Positions 42,601 through 49,444 of a stretch of 49,444 bases of DNA are shown piece after piece. Under the pieces are notes generated by a model. That model was not told the DNA's origin. It saw only the letters and a list, made by a program, of their open reading frames with translations, and did no database searches. Within the stretch, counting starts at the first letter, position 1. Every line of letters starts with the position of its first letter. Source of the stretch: Tardiphaga sp. (GTDB lineage: Bacteria > Pseudomonadota > Alphaproteobacteria > Rhizobiales > Xanthobacteraceae); contig JASBVG010000043.1 of the NCBI GenBank assembly GCA_030147505.1, forward strand, positions 1 to 49,444, written 5' to 3'. A program made the position numbers and the translations under genes.

Positions 42601-42884
42601 TGGTTGGTGCCGCGCAGGCCCTTGAGCCGGTCCGGCGTCGGCTTCAGCTTGCGCATCGCCTCATGAGCGTCTTCCAGGTCGAAGGGGTATTCGCGTCCCT
42701 TGTGGGTGAACCGGTTGATGTGCATCAGGGTCTCAACAAGGATATCGTCGAGCACGACGTTGCGCACGCGCCCGCCGCGCAGTCGCAGCGCCTCTGCCTG
42801 GCTCAGCGGCTGGAAGCCCAGCGCCACCAGCAATTGCAGCGCCGGGATCTGCGACTGGAACTTCTCGGCAGCGTTGAAGCTCAT
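39672..42884 (-). CDS. hsdR: Type I restriction enzyme R subunit (HsdR)
   Basis: A 1070-residue motor and nuclease. The N-terminal endonuclease domain has a D followed by ENK near residue 163 (PD-D/ExK-type). The helicase part has Walker A QGSGKS near residue 340 and DESH near 435. It translocates DNA and cuts it far from the recognition site when DNA is unmodified. I start at ATG 42884, which overlaps the hsdS stop as ATGA; a longer frame to 42911 overlaps hsdS without need. Confidence 0.94.
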   Translation of the reverse strand: MSFNAAEKFQSQIPALQLLVALGFQPLSQAEALRLRGGRVRNVVLDDILVETLMHINRFTHKGREYPFDLEDAHEAMRKLKPTPDRLKGLRGTNQDIYDTMVLGTTITKTIDGDSKSYSFRFIDWDTPTNNAFHVTAEFSVERTGSTQTKRCDIVAFVNGIPVLVIENKRPTESLKKAGSQLIGYQNEDRIPQLFHFAQLLLTTNRVEARYATVGTAQKFWGTWRDEEDTDAAIEPFANRPLTAAEKDAIFSGDFADARRYFDAMAAEGPRAISPQDRTIFALCRPERLLDLIRRFTVFDGGVRKVARHQQFFGIRKAVERVKQVDGTGARKGGVIWHTQGSGKSLTMVMLGRSLAFDKAILNPRIIIVTDRDDLDKQIKDTFRSCDMEPVRATTGANLLELIEHKAGLITTIINKFDTALRNSASSDDDANIFVLVDESHRTQTGKYGGHSQFATKMRRLLPRACYLGFTGTPLLKKEKNTLSTFGGLIHKYAINEAVADEAVVPLLYEGRMVEQQISGTVIDKWFEKISEGLTDQQKADLKQKFSRMDALAKTGQAIRAKAFDISEHYRQHWQGTGFKAQLVAPSKAAAIRFKEMLDEIGHVTSEIIMSPPNDNEGNEEVDKESKDLVRKFWDQMMARYKTEEEYNRQIIDVFKGSGDPEILIVVSKLLTGFDAPRNTVLYVCKSLKEHNLLQAIARVNRLYEDDGVEKQFGFIIDYEGLLGELDSALTTYSAFEGYDAGDLVGTVHDVREEIRKLPQLHDQLWDLFKSVRNKKDMEEFEQLLGNEAIRHDFYERLKAFSRCLHISMSSDKFLDVFDEAKVETMKRDWKRFSELKRSVQLRYQEVVDIKEFEPKIQKLLDDHVVALPAETIIEVVNINDPDALKAVVGETGVSEGSKADRIASATRRTITEKMDEDPAFYMQFSDLLAETIRAYREKRLSERDYLNGVIDLASKVARKDRGRDVPDAVKGNDDGQAFFGLLERSLTTQAGEPVEREDAAQVALDLIGIIRAHHIVGVWSNEVAQNNMRNAIDDYFFDVLRDQKGVGIPVEMLDDLEQKIMDLARARFP

Positions 42885-44062
42885 GCGGCTACCTCCACTT
42901 GCACGCGCCATTCGCCGGTCAGCAGCTTCTGCATCAGGCCGCGCTTCTGGTGGGCGAGTGAGTCTCGATATTCCGATGCCTTCGCGATGGCGGTTTCGGC
43001 AGTGTCGAGTGCGGAAGCAATGAGCGCCTGCTTATCCAACTCTGGGGCTGGCACTTCCAGGTCAAGGAAATCTCTCTTGTTAAGGACCCGGTTTCGGCCT
43101 GCCCCGCCAGGGGAAACTAAGCCGAGAAGATAAGTAAATTGAGCCATTCGAAGCGCATGGCGAAGATAGCGGGCGCTAACACGCCGGGAGATTGGCACAA
43201 ATGTCGGAAACCTATGTGATACTAGGCACCCGTCATGCTCCTGCGGGATGAGCGCTATCGCCCCTTCCCAAGCAAAAGTAATGTTTACGATTAGGTCCCC
43301 CTCTCGAGCGATGTAGAGAGTATCCATATCGACGGAAGTTGGATCAGCGACATTTCTAATAAACGTGCCTTTCCCATGGCTTCGGATACTCAGCGCACGA
43401 TAGGATTCGGTCGGGCGCGGAACTGGGCGTGAGACCGGCTCCAGCAGGGATTGCAGCGATTTTTGAGGATCCGAACTCCAGTTGATCAGCTGGTTGCGAA
43501 GGCCAAGGTATTGCGCCTGACGGAGTTCGATGACGAGCGTTGCTCGCTCGATTGCCTCATCCCATGTGTGAAGGATTTCGGCGATCTTGCGCTGTTCTGG
43601 TTGGGCAACAAAATGAACTTTAAACGGTTCGATCTTCTCAAGGCTGAGATTAGCCTGAGCATTCTGTGTCGATAAGGCCGATAGACCAACTTTCGAGAAT
43701 TTCAGCGTTTGGAAAAGCCACTCACTGTCGACCCCCTGCTTCGGGGTTACAGCTACGACACTGTCCGGGCACGCCGCATCGAACATGGATATGGCGACAT
43801 CGCCAATGTTGGCGGCAATTGACATGAAAATAGTGCCGCGAGGAAATAGTCGGCTTACTTTCAGCCCTTTTTCATTCAGGGTTTGCGTCCAATTTTTAAT
43901 ATTGCGTCCTGCTCTCGCAATATCGCCGGTTTGCAAGAATGGAATGTCGCCGCCATAGAATTGCGGGTCGTTCCGCGGTCGTGCGGAAAACTTTCCACGC
44001 TCAATTCGCGCGATATGGGCGAGCGGTAGCGTTGGGTAAAGGATCACGTCGCCATCAGACAT
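42881..44062 (-). CDS. hsdS: Type I restriction enzyme specificity subunit (HsdS), full length
   Basis: A 393-residue protein with two target-recognition domains (about 1-150 and 200-350) separated and followed by conserved helices (KIAEILHTWDEAIERA, and ALDTAETAIAKASEYRD) that act as the spacer ruler. Each domain reads one half of a bipartite DNA target. The gene overlaps hsdM by 8 bases and hsdR by 4. The sequence it recognises cannot be read off. Confidence 0.92.
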   Translation of the reverse strand: MSDGDVILYPTLPLAHIARIERGKFSARPRNDPQFYGGDIPFLQTGDIARAGRNIKNWTQTLNEKGLKVSRLFPRGTIFMSIAANIGDVAISMFDAACPDSVVAVTPKQGVDSEWLFQTLKFSKVGLSALSTQNAQANLSLEKIEPFKVHFVAQPEQRKIAEILHTWDEAIERATLVIELRQAQYLGLRNQLINWSSDPQKSLQSLLEPVSRPVPRPTESYRALSIRSHGKGTFIRNVADPTSVDMDTLYIAREGDLIVNITFAWEGAIALIPQEHDGCLVSHRFPTFVPISRRVSARYLRHALRMAQFTYLLGLVSPGGAGRNRVLNKRDFLDLEVPAPELDKQALIASALDTAETAIAKASEYRDSLAHQKRGLMQKLLTGEWRVQVEVAA

Positions 44063-45572
44063 TGACGCCCAGCTCCTTCAGATAGCCGGCCATCTTCGAG
44101 CGCACTTCAACCAATTCGTCCTCAATGCGGTTGATGTCCTGCTGCAGGGCGGCGACGTCGATTTCCTCCTCGGCCTCGAAGGTGTCGACATAGCGCGGGA
44201 GGTTGAGGTTGAAGTCGTTCTCAAAAATCTCCGCCGGGGAGGCGAGATGGGAATACTTCTCGATTTCCGTTCGGCCCCGGTAGGTTTCCAGAACCTTTGC
44301 GATGTGATCTTCATTCATCACGTTCTGCGTTTTGCCCGGCGTGAATTCCTTGCTAGCGTCGATGAACAGCACGTCCTTGCGTGCTTCATTCGCCCCGCCT
44401 TGCTCGCGCGAACGGTCAAAGATCAGGACGGCGACCGGAATACCGGTGGTCGTGAACAGGTTGGCGGGAAGACCGATCACGGCATCGAGCAGGTTGTCCT
44501 CGATCAAGGCCTGTCGGATCCGTCCTTCCGCCCCGCCACGGAAAAGGACGCCGTGCGGAACGACCACCGCCACCCGCCCGCGCTGCCGCTTGGCGATTTC
44601 AATCATGTGCGTGATGAACGCATAATCGCCCTTCGACTTGGGAGGGATGCCGCGCCAGTAACGATTGAACTGATCATTGCCGGCGTGCTCGGCGCCCCAC
44701 TTGTCGAGGCTGAAGGGCGGGTTGGCGACGACGACGTCGAATTTCATAAGGTGATCACCCTCGACAAGCGCAGGGCTGTTGAGGGTGTCGCACCATTCGA
44801 TGCGCGCGGCATCCTTTGAATGCAGGAACATGTTCATACGGGCCAGTGCCCACGTCGCGCCGTTCACTTCCTGTCCGAAGAGGGCGAAGTTGTCCGAGCC
44901 CACCTCCTGCGCAGCCTTGATCAGCAGCGAACCCGAGCCGCAGGCTGGGTCACATATCGTGTCCCCGGGCTTTGCATCGGCTAGCTTGGCGAGCAGGCCC
45001 GATACAGCCGAAGGAGTGTAGAACTCACCAGCCTTCTTGCCCGCGTCCGACGCGAATCGGGAAATCAGGTAAATGTAACATTCACCGATGATATCCTCGG
45101 TCACCCGGGAGGGGCGCAGGTCGAGCGCAGGCTTGGCGAAATCTTCCAGCACGTTTTTCAGGCGTCGGTTGCGATCCTTGACCTTGCCGAGGTTGGCTTC
45201 CGAGTTGAAGTCGATGTTGCGGAACACACCTTCCAGCTTGCTGCGGTTTGTATCTTCGATCTTCTCCAGCGCGACGTTGATCAACTCGCCGATGTTGGCT
45301 TCGTTGCGGCGATTGTAGAGGTCGTAGAAGCTGGCCCCTTCCGGCAGCACGAAACGCTCGCGTTCCAGCCGGCGACGGATTCGCGCCTCGTCGCCACCGA
45401 ACTGCTTGCGATAGGTTTCAACATGATCGTTCCAGAGGTCGGAGATGTACTTCAGGAACAGCATCACCAGGATGTAGTCCTTGTACTGCCCGGCATCGAC
45501 GACGCCGCGGAAGGTATCGCAGGCAGCCCAAGCAGTCTGGTTGACCTGCTGTTGGGTTAGTTGGTCGGTCAT
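44055..45572 (-). CDS. hsdM: Type I DNA methyltransferase subunit (HsdM)
   Basis: A 505-residue N6-adenine methyltransferase. The helical N-terminal domain (residues 1-150) is followed by the SAM-binding motif CDPACGSGS near 206 and the catalytic NPPF near 282. It methylates the HsdS target and protects host DNA. It overlaps the upstream half-size hsdS gene by 4 bases (ATGA) and the full hsdS gene by 8. Confidence 0.95.
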   Translation of the reverse strand: MTDQLTQQQVNQTAWAACDTFRGVVDAGQYKDYILVMLFLKYISDLWNDHVETYRKQFGGDEARIRRRLERERFVLPEGASFYDLYNRRNEANIGELINVALEKIEDTNRSKLEGVFRNIDFNSEANLGKVKDRNRRLKNVLEDFAKPALDLRPSRVTEDIIGECYIYLISRFASDAGKKAGEFYTPSAVSGLLAKLADAKPGDTICDPACGSGSLLIKAAQEVGSDNFALFGQEVNGATWALARMNMFLHSKDAARIEWCDTLNSPALVEGDHLMKFDVVVANPPFSLDKWGAEHAGNDQFNRYWRGIPPKSKGDYAFITHMIEIAKRQRGRVAVVVPHGVLFRGGAEGRIRQALIEDNLLDAVIGLPANLFTTTGIPVAVLIFDRSREQGGANEARKDVLFIDASKEFTPGKTQNVMNEDHIAKVLETYRGRTEIEKYSHLASPAEIFENDFNLNLPRYVDTFEAEEEIDVAALQQDINRIEDELVEVRSKMAGYLKELGVNV

Positions 45573-46174
45573 TGGTGGGTTCCTTGAAGCTTGGCGCCGC
45601 TATGGGCGGCATTGGCCAGATCGGCGAGAATGAGGCTGGAAAGGTTGTGTCGTCTCTCAGCCAGTTCGTGGAGCAGTGACGTTTCGCGAGCTGCAAGCTG
45701 GCCGACCAGGACGATGAGGGCCTGAGTCTTTCGGTCCGGCACTGGGACTTCGATGTTCTCCAGGCTCGACTTCGAGATCATGCGAAGGCTCGTGCCCTGC
45801 GCCTCGGCATCCAGCTGCCGCTGGGCACCCGGCTGGTTGATCGCCCAGGCAAGAAACTCAGGTGATACCAACTCAAGCTTCGGGCGAAGAATCATTAGGG
45901 GAAGTAGAACGATTGCGGGCTCGATTAATTCTTGAGTCACCGCGCAGGCTATGTTCGGCTGACCGCGGGACCGGAAGAGGACGTCGCCCGGCCCAATCGC
46001 ATATCGGTCAGCGAGGGGCCCCAGATCGAACCTTTCAAGGGATGCAACCCTGAGCACACCATCATCCGACAGGTCGCGCAGTTGAACTGACAACTGCCCA
46101 TTACCGCGCGACGGCTCAAGTCGTCCGCGAACGGTATGGCCCGTTTGGAAGTTGCAAATATCTTGCAGACGCAT
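45569..46174 (-). CDS. Second, half-size specificity subunit (single target-recognition domain)
   Basis: A 201-residue HsdS-like protein with just one target-recognition domain (residues 1-150) and one conserved helix (IVLVGQLAARETSLLHELAERR). It is the first gene of the operon, before hsdM. Half-size HsdS proteins can dimerise or combine with another half and so change the target. The gene has no frameshift and is translationally coupled to hsdM, so it looks functional rather than decayed. Confidence 0.8.
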   Translation of the reverse strand: MRLQDICNFQTGHTVRGRLEPSRGNGQLSVQLRDLSDDGVLRVASLERFDLGPLADRYAIGPGDVLFRSRGQPNIACAVTQELIEPAIVLLPLMILRPKLELVSPEFLAWAINQPGAQRQLDAEAQGTSLRMISKSSLENIEVPVPDRKTQALIVLVGQLAARETSLLHELAERRHNLSSLILADLANAAHSGAKLQGTHQ

Positions 46175-46186
46175 TTAAAAGTTCCG

Positions 46187-46203
46187 CTGTAGGATCGCTA
46201 CAG
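46187..46203. promoter_or_regulatory. Inverted repeat in the leader of the type I RM operon
   Basis: CTGTAG (46187-46192) and CTACAG (46198-46203) form a perfect 6-bp inverted repeat with a 5-base spacer. It lies between the -10 box and the first start codon, overlapping the expected transcription start, where a repressor or a leader hairpin would act. Confidence 0.45.
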
Positions 46204-46204
46204 A

Positions 46205-46233
46205 CTAATATCTCTGGCCAATGGGCGGGTCAA
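46205..46233 (-). promoter_or_regulatory. Promoter of the type I RM operon
   Basis: On the minus strand TTGACC (46233-46228) and TATTAG (46210-46205) are separated by 17 bases, a good sigma70-type pair. It reads toward the half-size hsdS gene, whose start lies 31 bases beyond the -10 box. Confidence 0.6.
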
Positions 46234-46370
46234 TGGGAATTTTTGCTGTTAAATGCGTACAGACATTTTTATGTTTCGAGCAGGCCCGTTTAGCGCCCGA
46301 TTGTATGCGCCGGCACGCAGCTCAGCGCGGCAATGCGTGAAGCTTTGAAGAGAGAGTTCGCAGTGAGACT

Positions 46371-46384
46371 CTCCCGCTCCGCCA
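46371..46384 (+). repeat. attR candidate: second copy of the tRNA-Ser 3' end
   Basis: CTCCCGCTCCGCCA is identical to 128-141 of the tRNA gene. Just upstream, GAGAGTTCG (46352-46360) resembles the tRNA T-arm GAGGGTTCG with one mismatch, so the copy seems to derive from a longer tRNA end. It divides the 46 kb passenger segment from the integrase of the next element. Confidence 0.6.
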
Positions 46385-46534
46385 TTTTGCCGTTCACGAG
46401 CGTTCGCGGCGGTTCGGAAAATCAAACAAAACTACTGAAAATACATGATAAAATTTCGCTGGCGCCCGTGACTGATCGTGGGCCTTCGAAAAGTCTTGTG
46501 GGACTGGATGTGGGACTGAGTGCCATGGGCGGGC

Positions 46535-46563
46535 TTCAAAATGGCGCCAAGCGATGGTATGAT
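46535..46563 (+). promoter_or_regulatory. Possible promoter of the integrase gene
   Basis: TTCAAA (46535-46540) and TATGAT (46558-46563) are 17 bases apart. The expected transcription start (about 46570) coincides with the integrase ATG at 46571, which would give a leaderless mRNA; no ribosome binding site is visible before this ATG. Confidence 0.35.
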
Positions 46564-46570
46564 CCTCGGC

Positions 46571-47824
46571 ATGGGAAAGCTCACGAAAGCGATCATCGAG
46601 GGTCTTAAGGAGCCTGGTCGGTATGCCGATGGCGACGGGCTTTATCTGAAGATTTCGCCGAGCGGCGGCAAAAGCTGGGTTCTACGTATCCAGATCAAAG
46701 GTGCGCGCCGCGACATCGGGCTCGGGGACGCACGCTATGTTCCAGCCCCGACGGCACGCCTGGAGGCGGCTGCGGCGAAGAAGCTGGCGGCCGCTGGCAT
46801 CGACCCGCTTGAGGAGCGCCGGAAGGTCGCGAAGATCGTCCCAACTTTCGAACAGGCCGCCAAGAAGGCTCATGCTGAAATGGTGAAGGGCTGGAAGAAC
46901 GGCAAGCATACAAAGCAGTGGATCAAGACGCTCGAGCTCTACGCCTATCCCAAGCTAGGCAAGCTCAAGGTCGACAAGATCGACGGGCCGTTGATCCGTG
47001 ACGTTCTCGCGGAAATCTGGCTGGACATCCCGGAAACCGCGCGGCGCGTGCGACAGCGCATAGGCACCGTGCTCGATTGGTCCTTCTCGAATGGCTTCCG
47101 CGATACCGAGGCCCCGATGCGCTCGATTTCGAAAGGGCTGCCTCGCCAGCCCAAGAAGACCGGCCATTTTGCCGCCCTTCCGCACATAGAGGTGCCGTCG
47201 TTCCTTGCGCGCCTGCGAGCGAAGGATGTCTCGGCGAGCCAATTGGCGCTCGAAGCTCTTATTCTCACGGCCGTTCGATCGGGTGAGGTGCGAGGGGCTC
47301 GCTGGCCCGAACTGAAAGATGATCTCACGCTTTGGACCATTCCCGGCGATCGGATGAAGGCCGGCGTGGATCATGTCGTGCCGCTTTCTCCGCAAGCAGC
47401 GGACGTCTTCCGCCGTGCGAAGGGGCTTCGAGTGGAAGATTGCGATCTCGTCTTTCCTAGCAGCGTTTCAGCCACTGTCTTGTCCGACATGGCGCTGCTG
47501 GAGCTTGTACGGGGCATGGGAGTCAGCGCTACCGTCCACGGATTTCGATCGAGCTTCCGGGACTGGACCGCCGAGGAGACCAATGTCGCACGGGAGATCG
47601 CGGAAGCCGCGCTCGCGCACACGCTCGAAAACAAGGTCGAGGCCGCCTACCGCCGCACCGATTTTCTCGCGAAGCGGCGGGGGCTGATGGCCGCTTGGGC
47701 GGACTACTGTGTTGGCAAGGCTAAGGTTCGCGCCCGGAAGCCAGCTCGCGAAAGGTCTTCATCGGCCGACCGCGCTTCCGCTGCCCCGGCGCCGCGGCGA
47801 CAGCCCCGCGCTGTCGCTCGATAA
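46571..47824 (+). CDS. Tyrosine integrase, P4/DUF4102 type
   Basis: A 417-residue integrase. Residues 1-90 are the DUF4102 arm-binding domain (GKLTKAIIEGLKEPGRYADGD), followed by a SAM-like core-binding domain and the catalytic domain with TAVRSGEVRG (Arg), HGFRSSFRDW (His-x-x-Arg) and the Tyr in VEAAYRRTD. Such enzymes insert elements into tRNA 3' ends. ATG 46571 begins the MGKLTKAI sequence usual for the family; upstream starts at 46520 and 46559 add unrelated residues. Its position right next to the att copy at 46371 shows that it belongs to the element to the right. It overlaps the convergent excisionase-like gene by about 100 bases. Confidence 0.93.
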   Translation: MGKLTKAIIEGLKEPGRYADGDGLYLKISPSGGKSWVLRIQIKGARRDIGLGDARYVPAPTARLEAAAAKKLAAAGIDPLEERRKVAKIVPTFEQAAKKAHAEMVKGWKNGKHTKQWIKTLELYAYPKLGKLKVDKIDGPLIRDVLAEIWLDIPETARRVRQRIGTVLDWSFSNGFRDTEAPMRSISKGLPRQPKKTGHFAALPHIEVPSFLARLRAKDVSASQLALEALILTAVRSGEVRGARWPELKDDLTLWTIPGDRMKAGVDHVVPLSPQAADVFRRAKGLRVEDCDLVFPSSVSATVLSDMALLELVRGMGVSATVHGFRSSFRDWTAEETNVAREIAEAALAHTLENKVEAAYRRTDFLAKRRGLMAAWADYCVGKAKVRARKPARERSSSADRASAAPAPRRQPRAVAR

Positions 47825-48002
47825 AAGCCTCAAGACTTGCCCTGATGACCAGAGTCGCGCGTCCGAGTTTGATAATCTCGATTTCCTGCGCGCCGATCAG
47901 TTCATAGATTTTCGTCTTTCCGATCCCGAGCAGTCGTGCCGCGTCCGCGACCCTGACGGTCAACGCCACCGAACGGCCAGATCGATTCGGAGGTTCTGTC
48001 AC
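47721..48002 (-). CDS. Excisionase-like helix-turn-helix protein
   Basis: A 93-residue protein with a MerR-type DNA-binding domain: VADAARLLGIGKTKIYELIG followed by the wing IEIIKLGRATLVIRASLEAFIE. The pattern matches excisionases and AlpA-like regulators. Its C-terminus is basic (QRKRGRP). GTG start overlapping the DUF2274 stop (GTGA). Next to the integrase it probably controls the direction of recombination. Confidence 0.8.
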   Translation of the reverse strand: MTEPPNRSGRSVALTVRVADAARLLGIGKTKIYELIGAQEIEIIKLGRATLVIRASLEAFIERQRGAVAAAPGQRKRGRPMKTFRELASGREP

Positions 48003-48226
48003 GGCCGAGAGCTGCCCTTGTCCCGCGCTTTCGCGAACCCGCGATCAGTTGCCAGGAAATTCGTAAGCATGTGTGGGATGAGCTCGGTAACTGGCTCCTC
48101 GCTGCCATAGGTCTGGGCATAACACCGAGCATATTCGGTAAGCGCCGCATGCAGGTTAGGCGTGACAGTGATAGCGAGTTTGATCGGCGTACGATCAGGA
48201 AGCTTCGCAAGTTTCAATTCAGGCAT
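47999..48226 (-). CDS. DUF2274 family protein
   Basis: A 75-residue protein beginning MPELKLAKLPDRTPIKLAI, the standard start of DUF2274. AGGAG lies about 7 bases before ATG 48226; an in-frame ATG at 48250 would overlap the trbI stop. DUF2274 proteins regularly follow trbI in conjugative transfer operons of alphaproteobacterial ICEs; their function is unknown. Confidence 0.85.
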   Translation of the reverse strand: MPELKLAKLPDRTPIKLAITVTPNLHAALTEYARCYAQTYGSEEPVTELIPHMLTNFLATDRGFAKARDKGSSRP

Positions 48227-48237
48227 TGTTATGGCTC

Positions 48238-49311
48238 CTATCCGCGCCATGGCGCGAGGATGAGATCTTTGTGGACGATAAGCCGGACCGTTGCGCCGGG
48301 CCGGATGGTGATCGTCGGCTGGATATTGAGATTGCGCGACGTGAGCTGATCGCCGGCACGCGACACATTCTGCTGCGTCGACTCCCGGATCGCCTGGACG
48401 AGGTCGCTCTCGCCAGATACCGTCAGCTGCGATCCCACCCCGAGCAATGTGGACAGCGCCACACCCTTGAGCAGTGCCCAGGTGTGGAAATCGACCTTGT
48501 CCTGAAGGCCAGCGTAGCCCGACGCGTCGGTCGCCGGCACGTTGTCGATCCGGAGCGAACTGCCGTCCGGAAACATGATCCGCTGCCAGACGACCAGCGC
48601 GCGCTTCTGACCGAAGGCCACGACGCTGTCATAGCTGCCGATCAGCCGCGAGCCTTGGGGGATGAGGAGAATACGCCCGGTGGGACTGTCGAACACCGGA
48701 CTGGTCACCTGCGCTGTCACAAGGCCGGGCAAGTCGGACCGAAGCCCGGTAATCAGGCTCGCTGAGATCACACTCCCCGCGGAGAGGAGGTACGGTGAAG
48801 GTGCTGCGGCCAGCGTGTGCGGATTGACGTCGCTGCTCTGGTCGAGCGCCCGGACGAATTGGGCCTTTCGCCCCTGTGCGTTCGGATCGCGATCCGGGTC
48901 GAGTGCCAGGCTGACCGATCTTGTCGATGCCGGGGCTGGGATGGCCGTGGCCTCGGCCGCCGGCGTGGGCGCCGACGTCGTGCGTCCTTGGACCAGGACA
49001 CCGGACTCTCGCGCAGCTTTCAGTTCCGCAAGCCGGCGCTCGCGCTCCTGCGCCGCCGCCTGGCCGACAGCATCGACGCTCGAACCGGTCTCCGCAGCCA
49101 TCTGGCGCTGGTGCTCGAGGATTGGCCGGCCAAGGTCCCCCGGTAGCGGCGGGCCTAGTTTGGGAACGTCGCCGTAGGTCGACGGCAAGCCATTCAGCGA
49201 GTCCGTCGATGGCCGATTGCTCGGTTCGGACAGTTCCTGCCGCTCGGCAATCGAGCCGAACACGCGCGGCTTGAGGGCGACCCACGCGACCGCCATCAGG
49301 CTGATCGGCAA
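48238..49311 (-). CDS. trbI: TrbI/VirB10-type conjugative transfer protein, N-terminus uncertain
   Basis: A 357-residue C-terminal part of a TrbI/VirB10 protein: a proline-rich stretch (LGPPLPGDLG), then the beta-barrel with SAGSVISASLITGLRSDLPG, IPQGSRLIGSYDS and a final GATVRLIVHKDLIL. It spans the periplasm and forms the outer-membrane part of the type IV secretion channel. The TTG at 49311 starts inside the inner-membrane helix, which cannot be the true start; in the same frame upstream, codons run from ATG 49439 to a TGA at 49341-49339. So either the start is at an unusual codon or the gene has a nonsense or frameshift change. The rest of the transfer operon lies beyond the window. Confidence 0.85.
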   Translation of the reverse strand: MPISLMAVAWVALKPRVFGSIAERQELSEPSNRPSTDSLNGLPSTYGDVPKLGPPLPGDLGRPILEHQRQMAAETGSSVDAVGQAAAQERERRLAELKAARESGVLVQGRTTSAPTPAAEATAIPAPASTRSVSLALDPDRDPNAQGRKAQFVRALDQSSDVNPHTLAAAPSPYLLSAGSVISASLITGLRSDLPGLVTAQVTSPVFDSPTGRILLIPQGSRLIGSYDSVVAFGQKRALVVWQRIMFPDGSSLRIDNVPATDASGYAGLQDKVDFHTWALLKGVALSTLLGVGSQLTVSGESDLVQAIRESTQQNVSRAGDQLTSRNLNIQPTITIRPGATVRLIVHKDLILAPWRG

Positions 49312-49444
49312 AAACCAAGAAGCGGCTTGCTTGACATTTCAACCTTTGCGGCAGATCAAAGATGGACGGTCGCCACGCGAGTCCGCGACGCATCCCCAGA
49401 CGGATTGAAGGGATACGGACAATGTCGGATCTACCTTCATCTTC

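Noticed and set aside
1..49444. CRISPR array
   Set aside because: No regularly spaced direct repeats with unique spacers and no cas genes were found.

Overview
The window looks like an accessory region of a high-GC alphaproteobacterium, most likely a sphingomonad. The basis is the GC-rich codon use, the P4-type primase and HK97-type prophage genes, a DUF2924 protein paired with a serine recombinase, and a TrbI-DUF2274 gene pair of the kind found at the end of alphaproteobacterial conjugative elements. The host assignment is an inference from style, not from a marker gene.

Layout. A complete tRNA-Ser(GGA) gene (51-141) opens the window. The last 14 bases of this tRNA (128-141) recur exactly at 46371-46384, next to a degenerate T-arm. 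The roughly 46 kb between the two copies therefore looks like one element, or a stack of elements, inserted at the tRNA 3' end. A tyrosine integrase (46571-47824) lies just outside the right copy. It is followed by an excisionase-like gene, a DUF2274 gene and a trbI/virB10 gene, which together look like the end of an integrative conjugative element (ICE) that runs out of the window. No tyrosine integrase lies inside the 46 kb segment, so the arrangement resembles an accretion of an ICE with a neighbouring att-flanked passenger.

The passenger segment has four parts. (1) A defence-like left arm: a three-gene operon encoding a GHKL-type ATPase, a large protein with divergent phosphoribosyltransferase-like segments and a HEPN-motif protein (562-4469); a four-gene serine-recombinase cassette on the minus strand (4557-6884); and a two-gene operon in which a QueC-like PP-loop enzyme is fused to a winged-helix-like tail (7229-9863). 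(2) A prophage-like block (10061-38895): AlpA-like regulator, P4-type primase-helicase, HNH nuclease, ParB-methyltransferase, a Panacea/membrane-protein toxin-antitoxin pair, both terminase subunits, portal, protease, HK97 capsid, head-tail joining genes, tail tube, a tail-assembly chaperone with a textbook -1 frameshift site, a 1700-residue tape measure, and a few tail-tip or fibre-like genes. I see no lysis genes, CI/Cro-type repressor or baseplate hub set. (3) Inside the tail module, between chaperone and tape measure, a patch of host-like cargo genes, short degenerate repeats and a complete IS1182-family element with 20-bp perfect ends and a 4-bp CACC duplication. (4) On the minus strand at the right end, a compact type I restriction-modification operon: half-size HsdS, HsdM, full HsdS, HsdR and a YgjP-type metallopeptidase, mostly joined by 4-base overlaps and driven by a recognisable promoter.

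Taken together the window is a tRNA-anchored island that stacks at least three recognisable or candidate defence systems (GHKL-PRTase-HEPN, QueC-wHTH, type I RM) and a toxin-antitoxin pair around a partial prophage. The first two are the best candidates for undescribed biology; their defence role is inferred from domain content and neighbourhood, not shown by the sequence.
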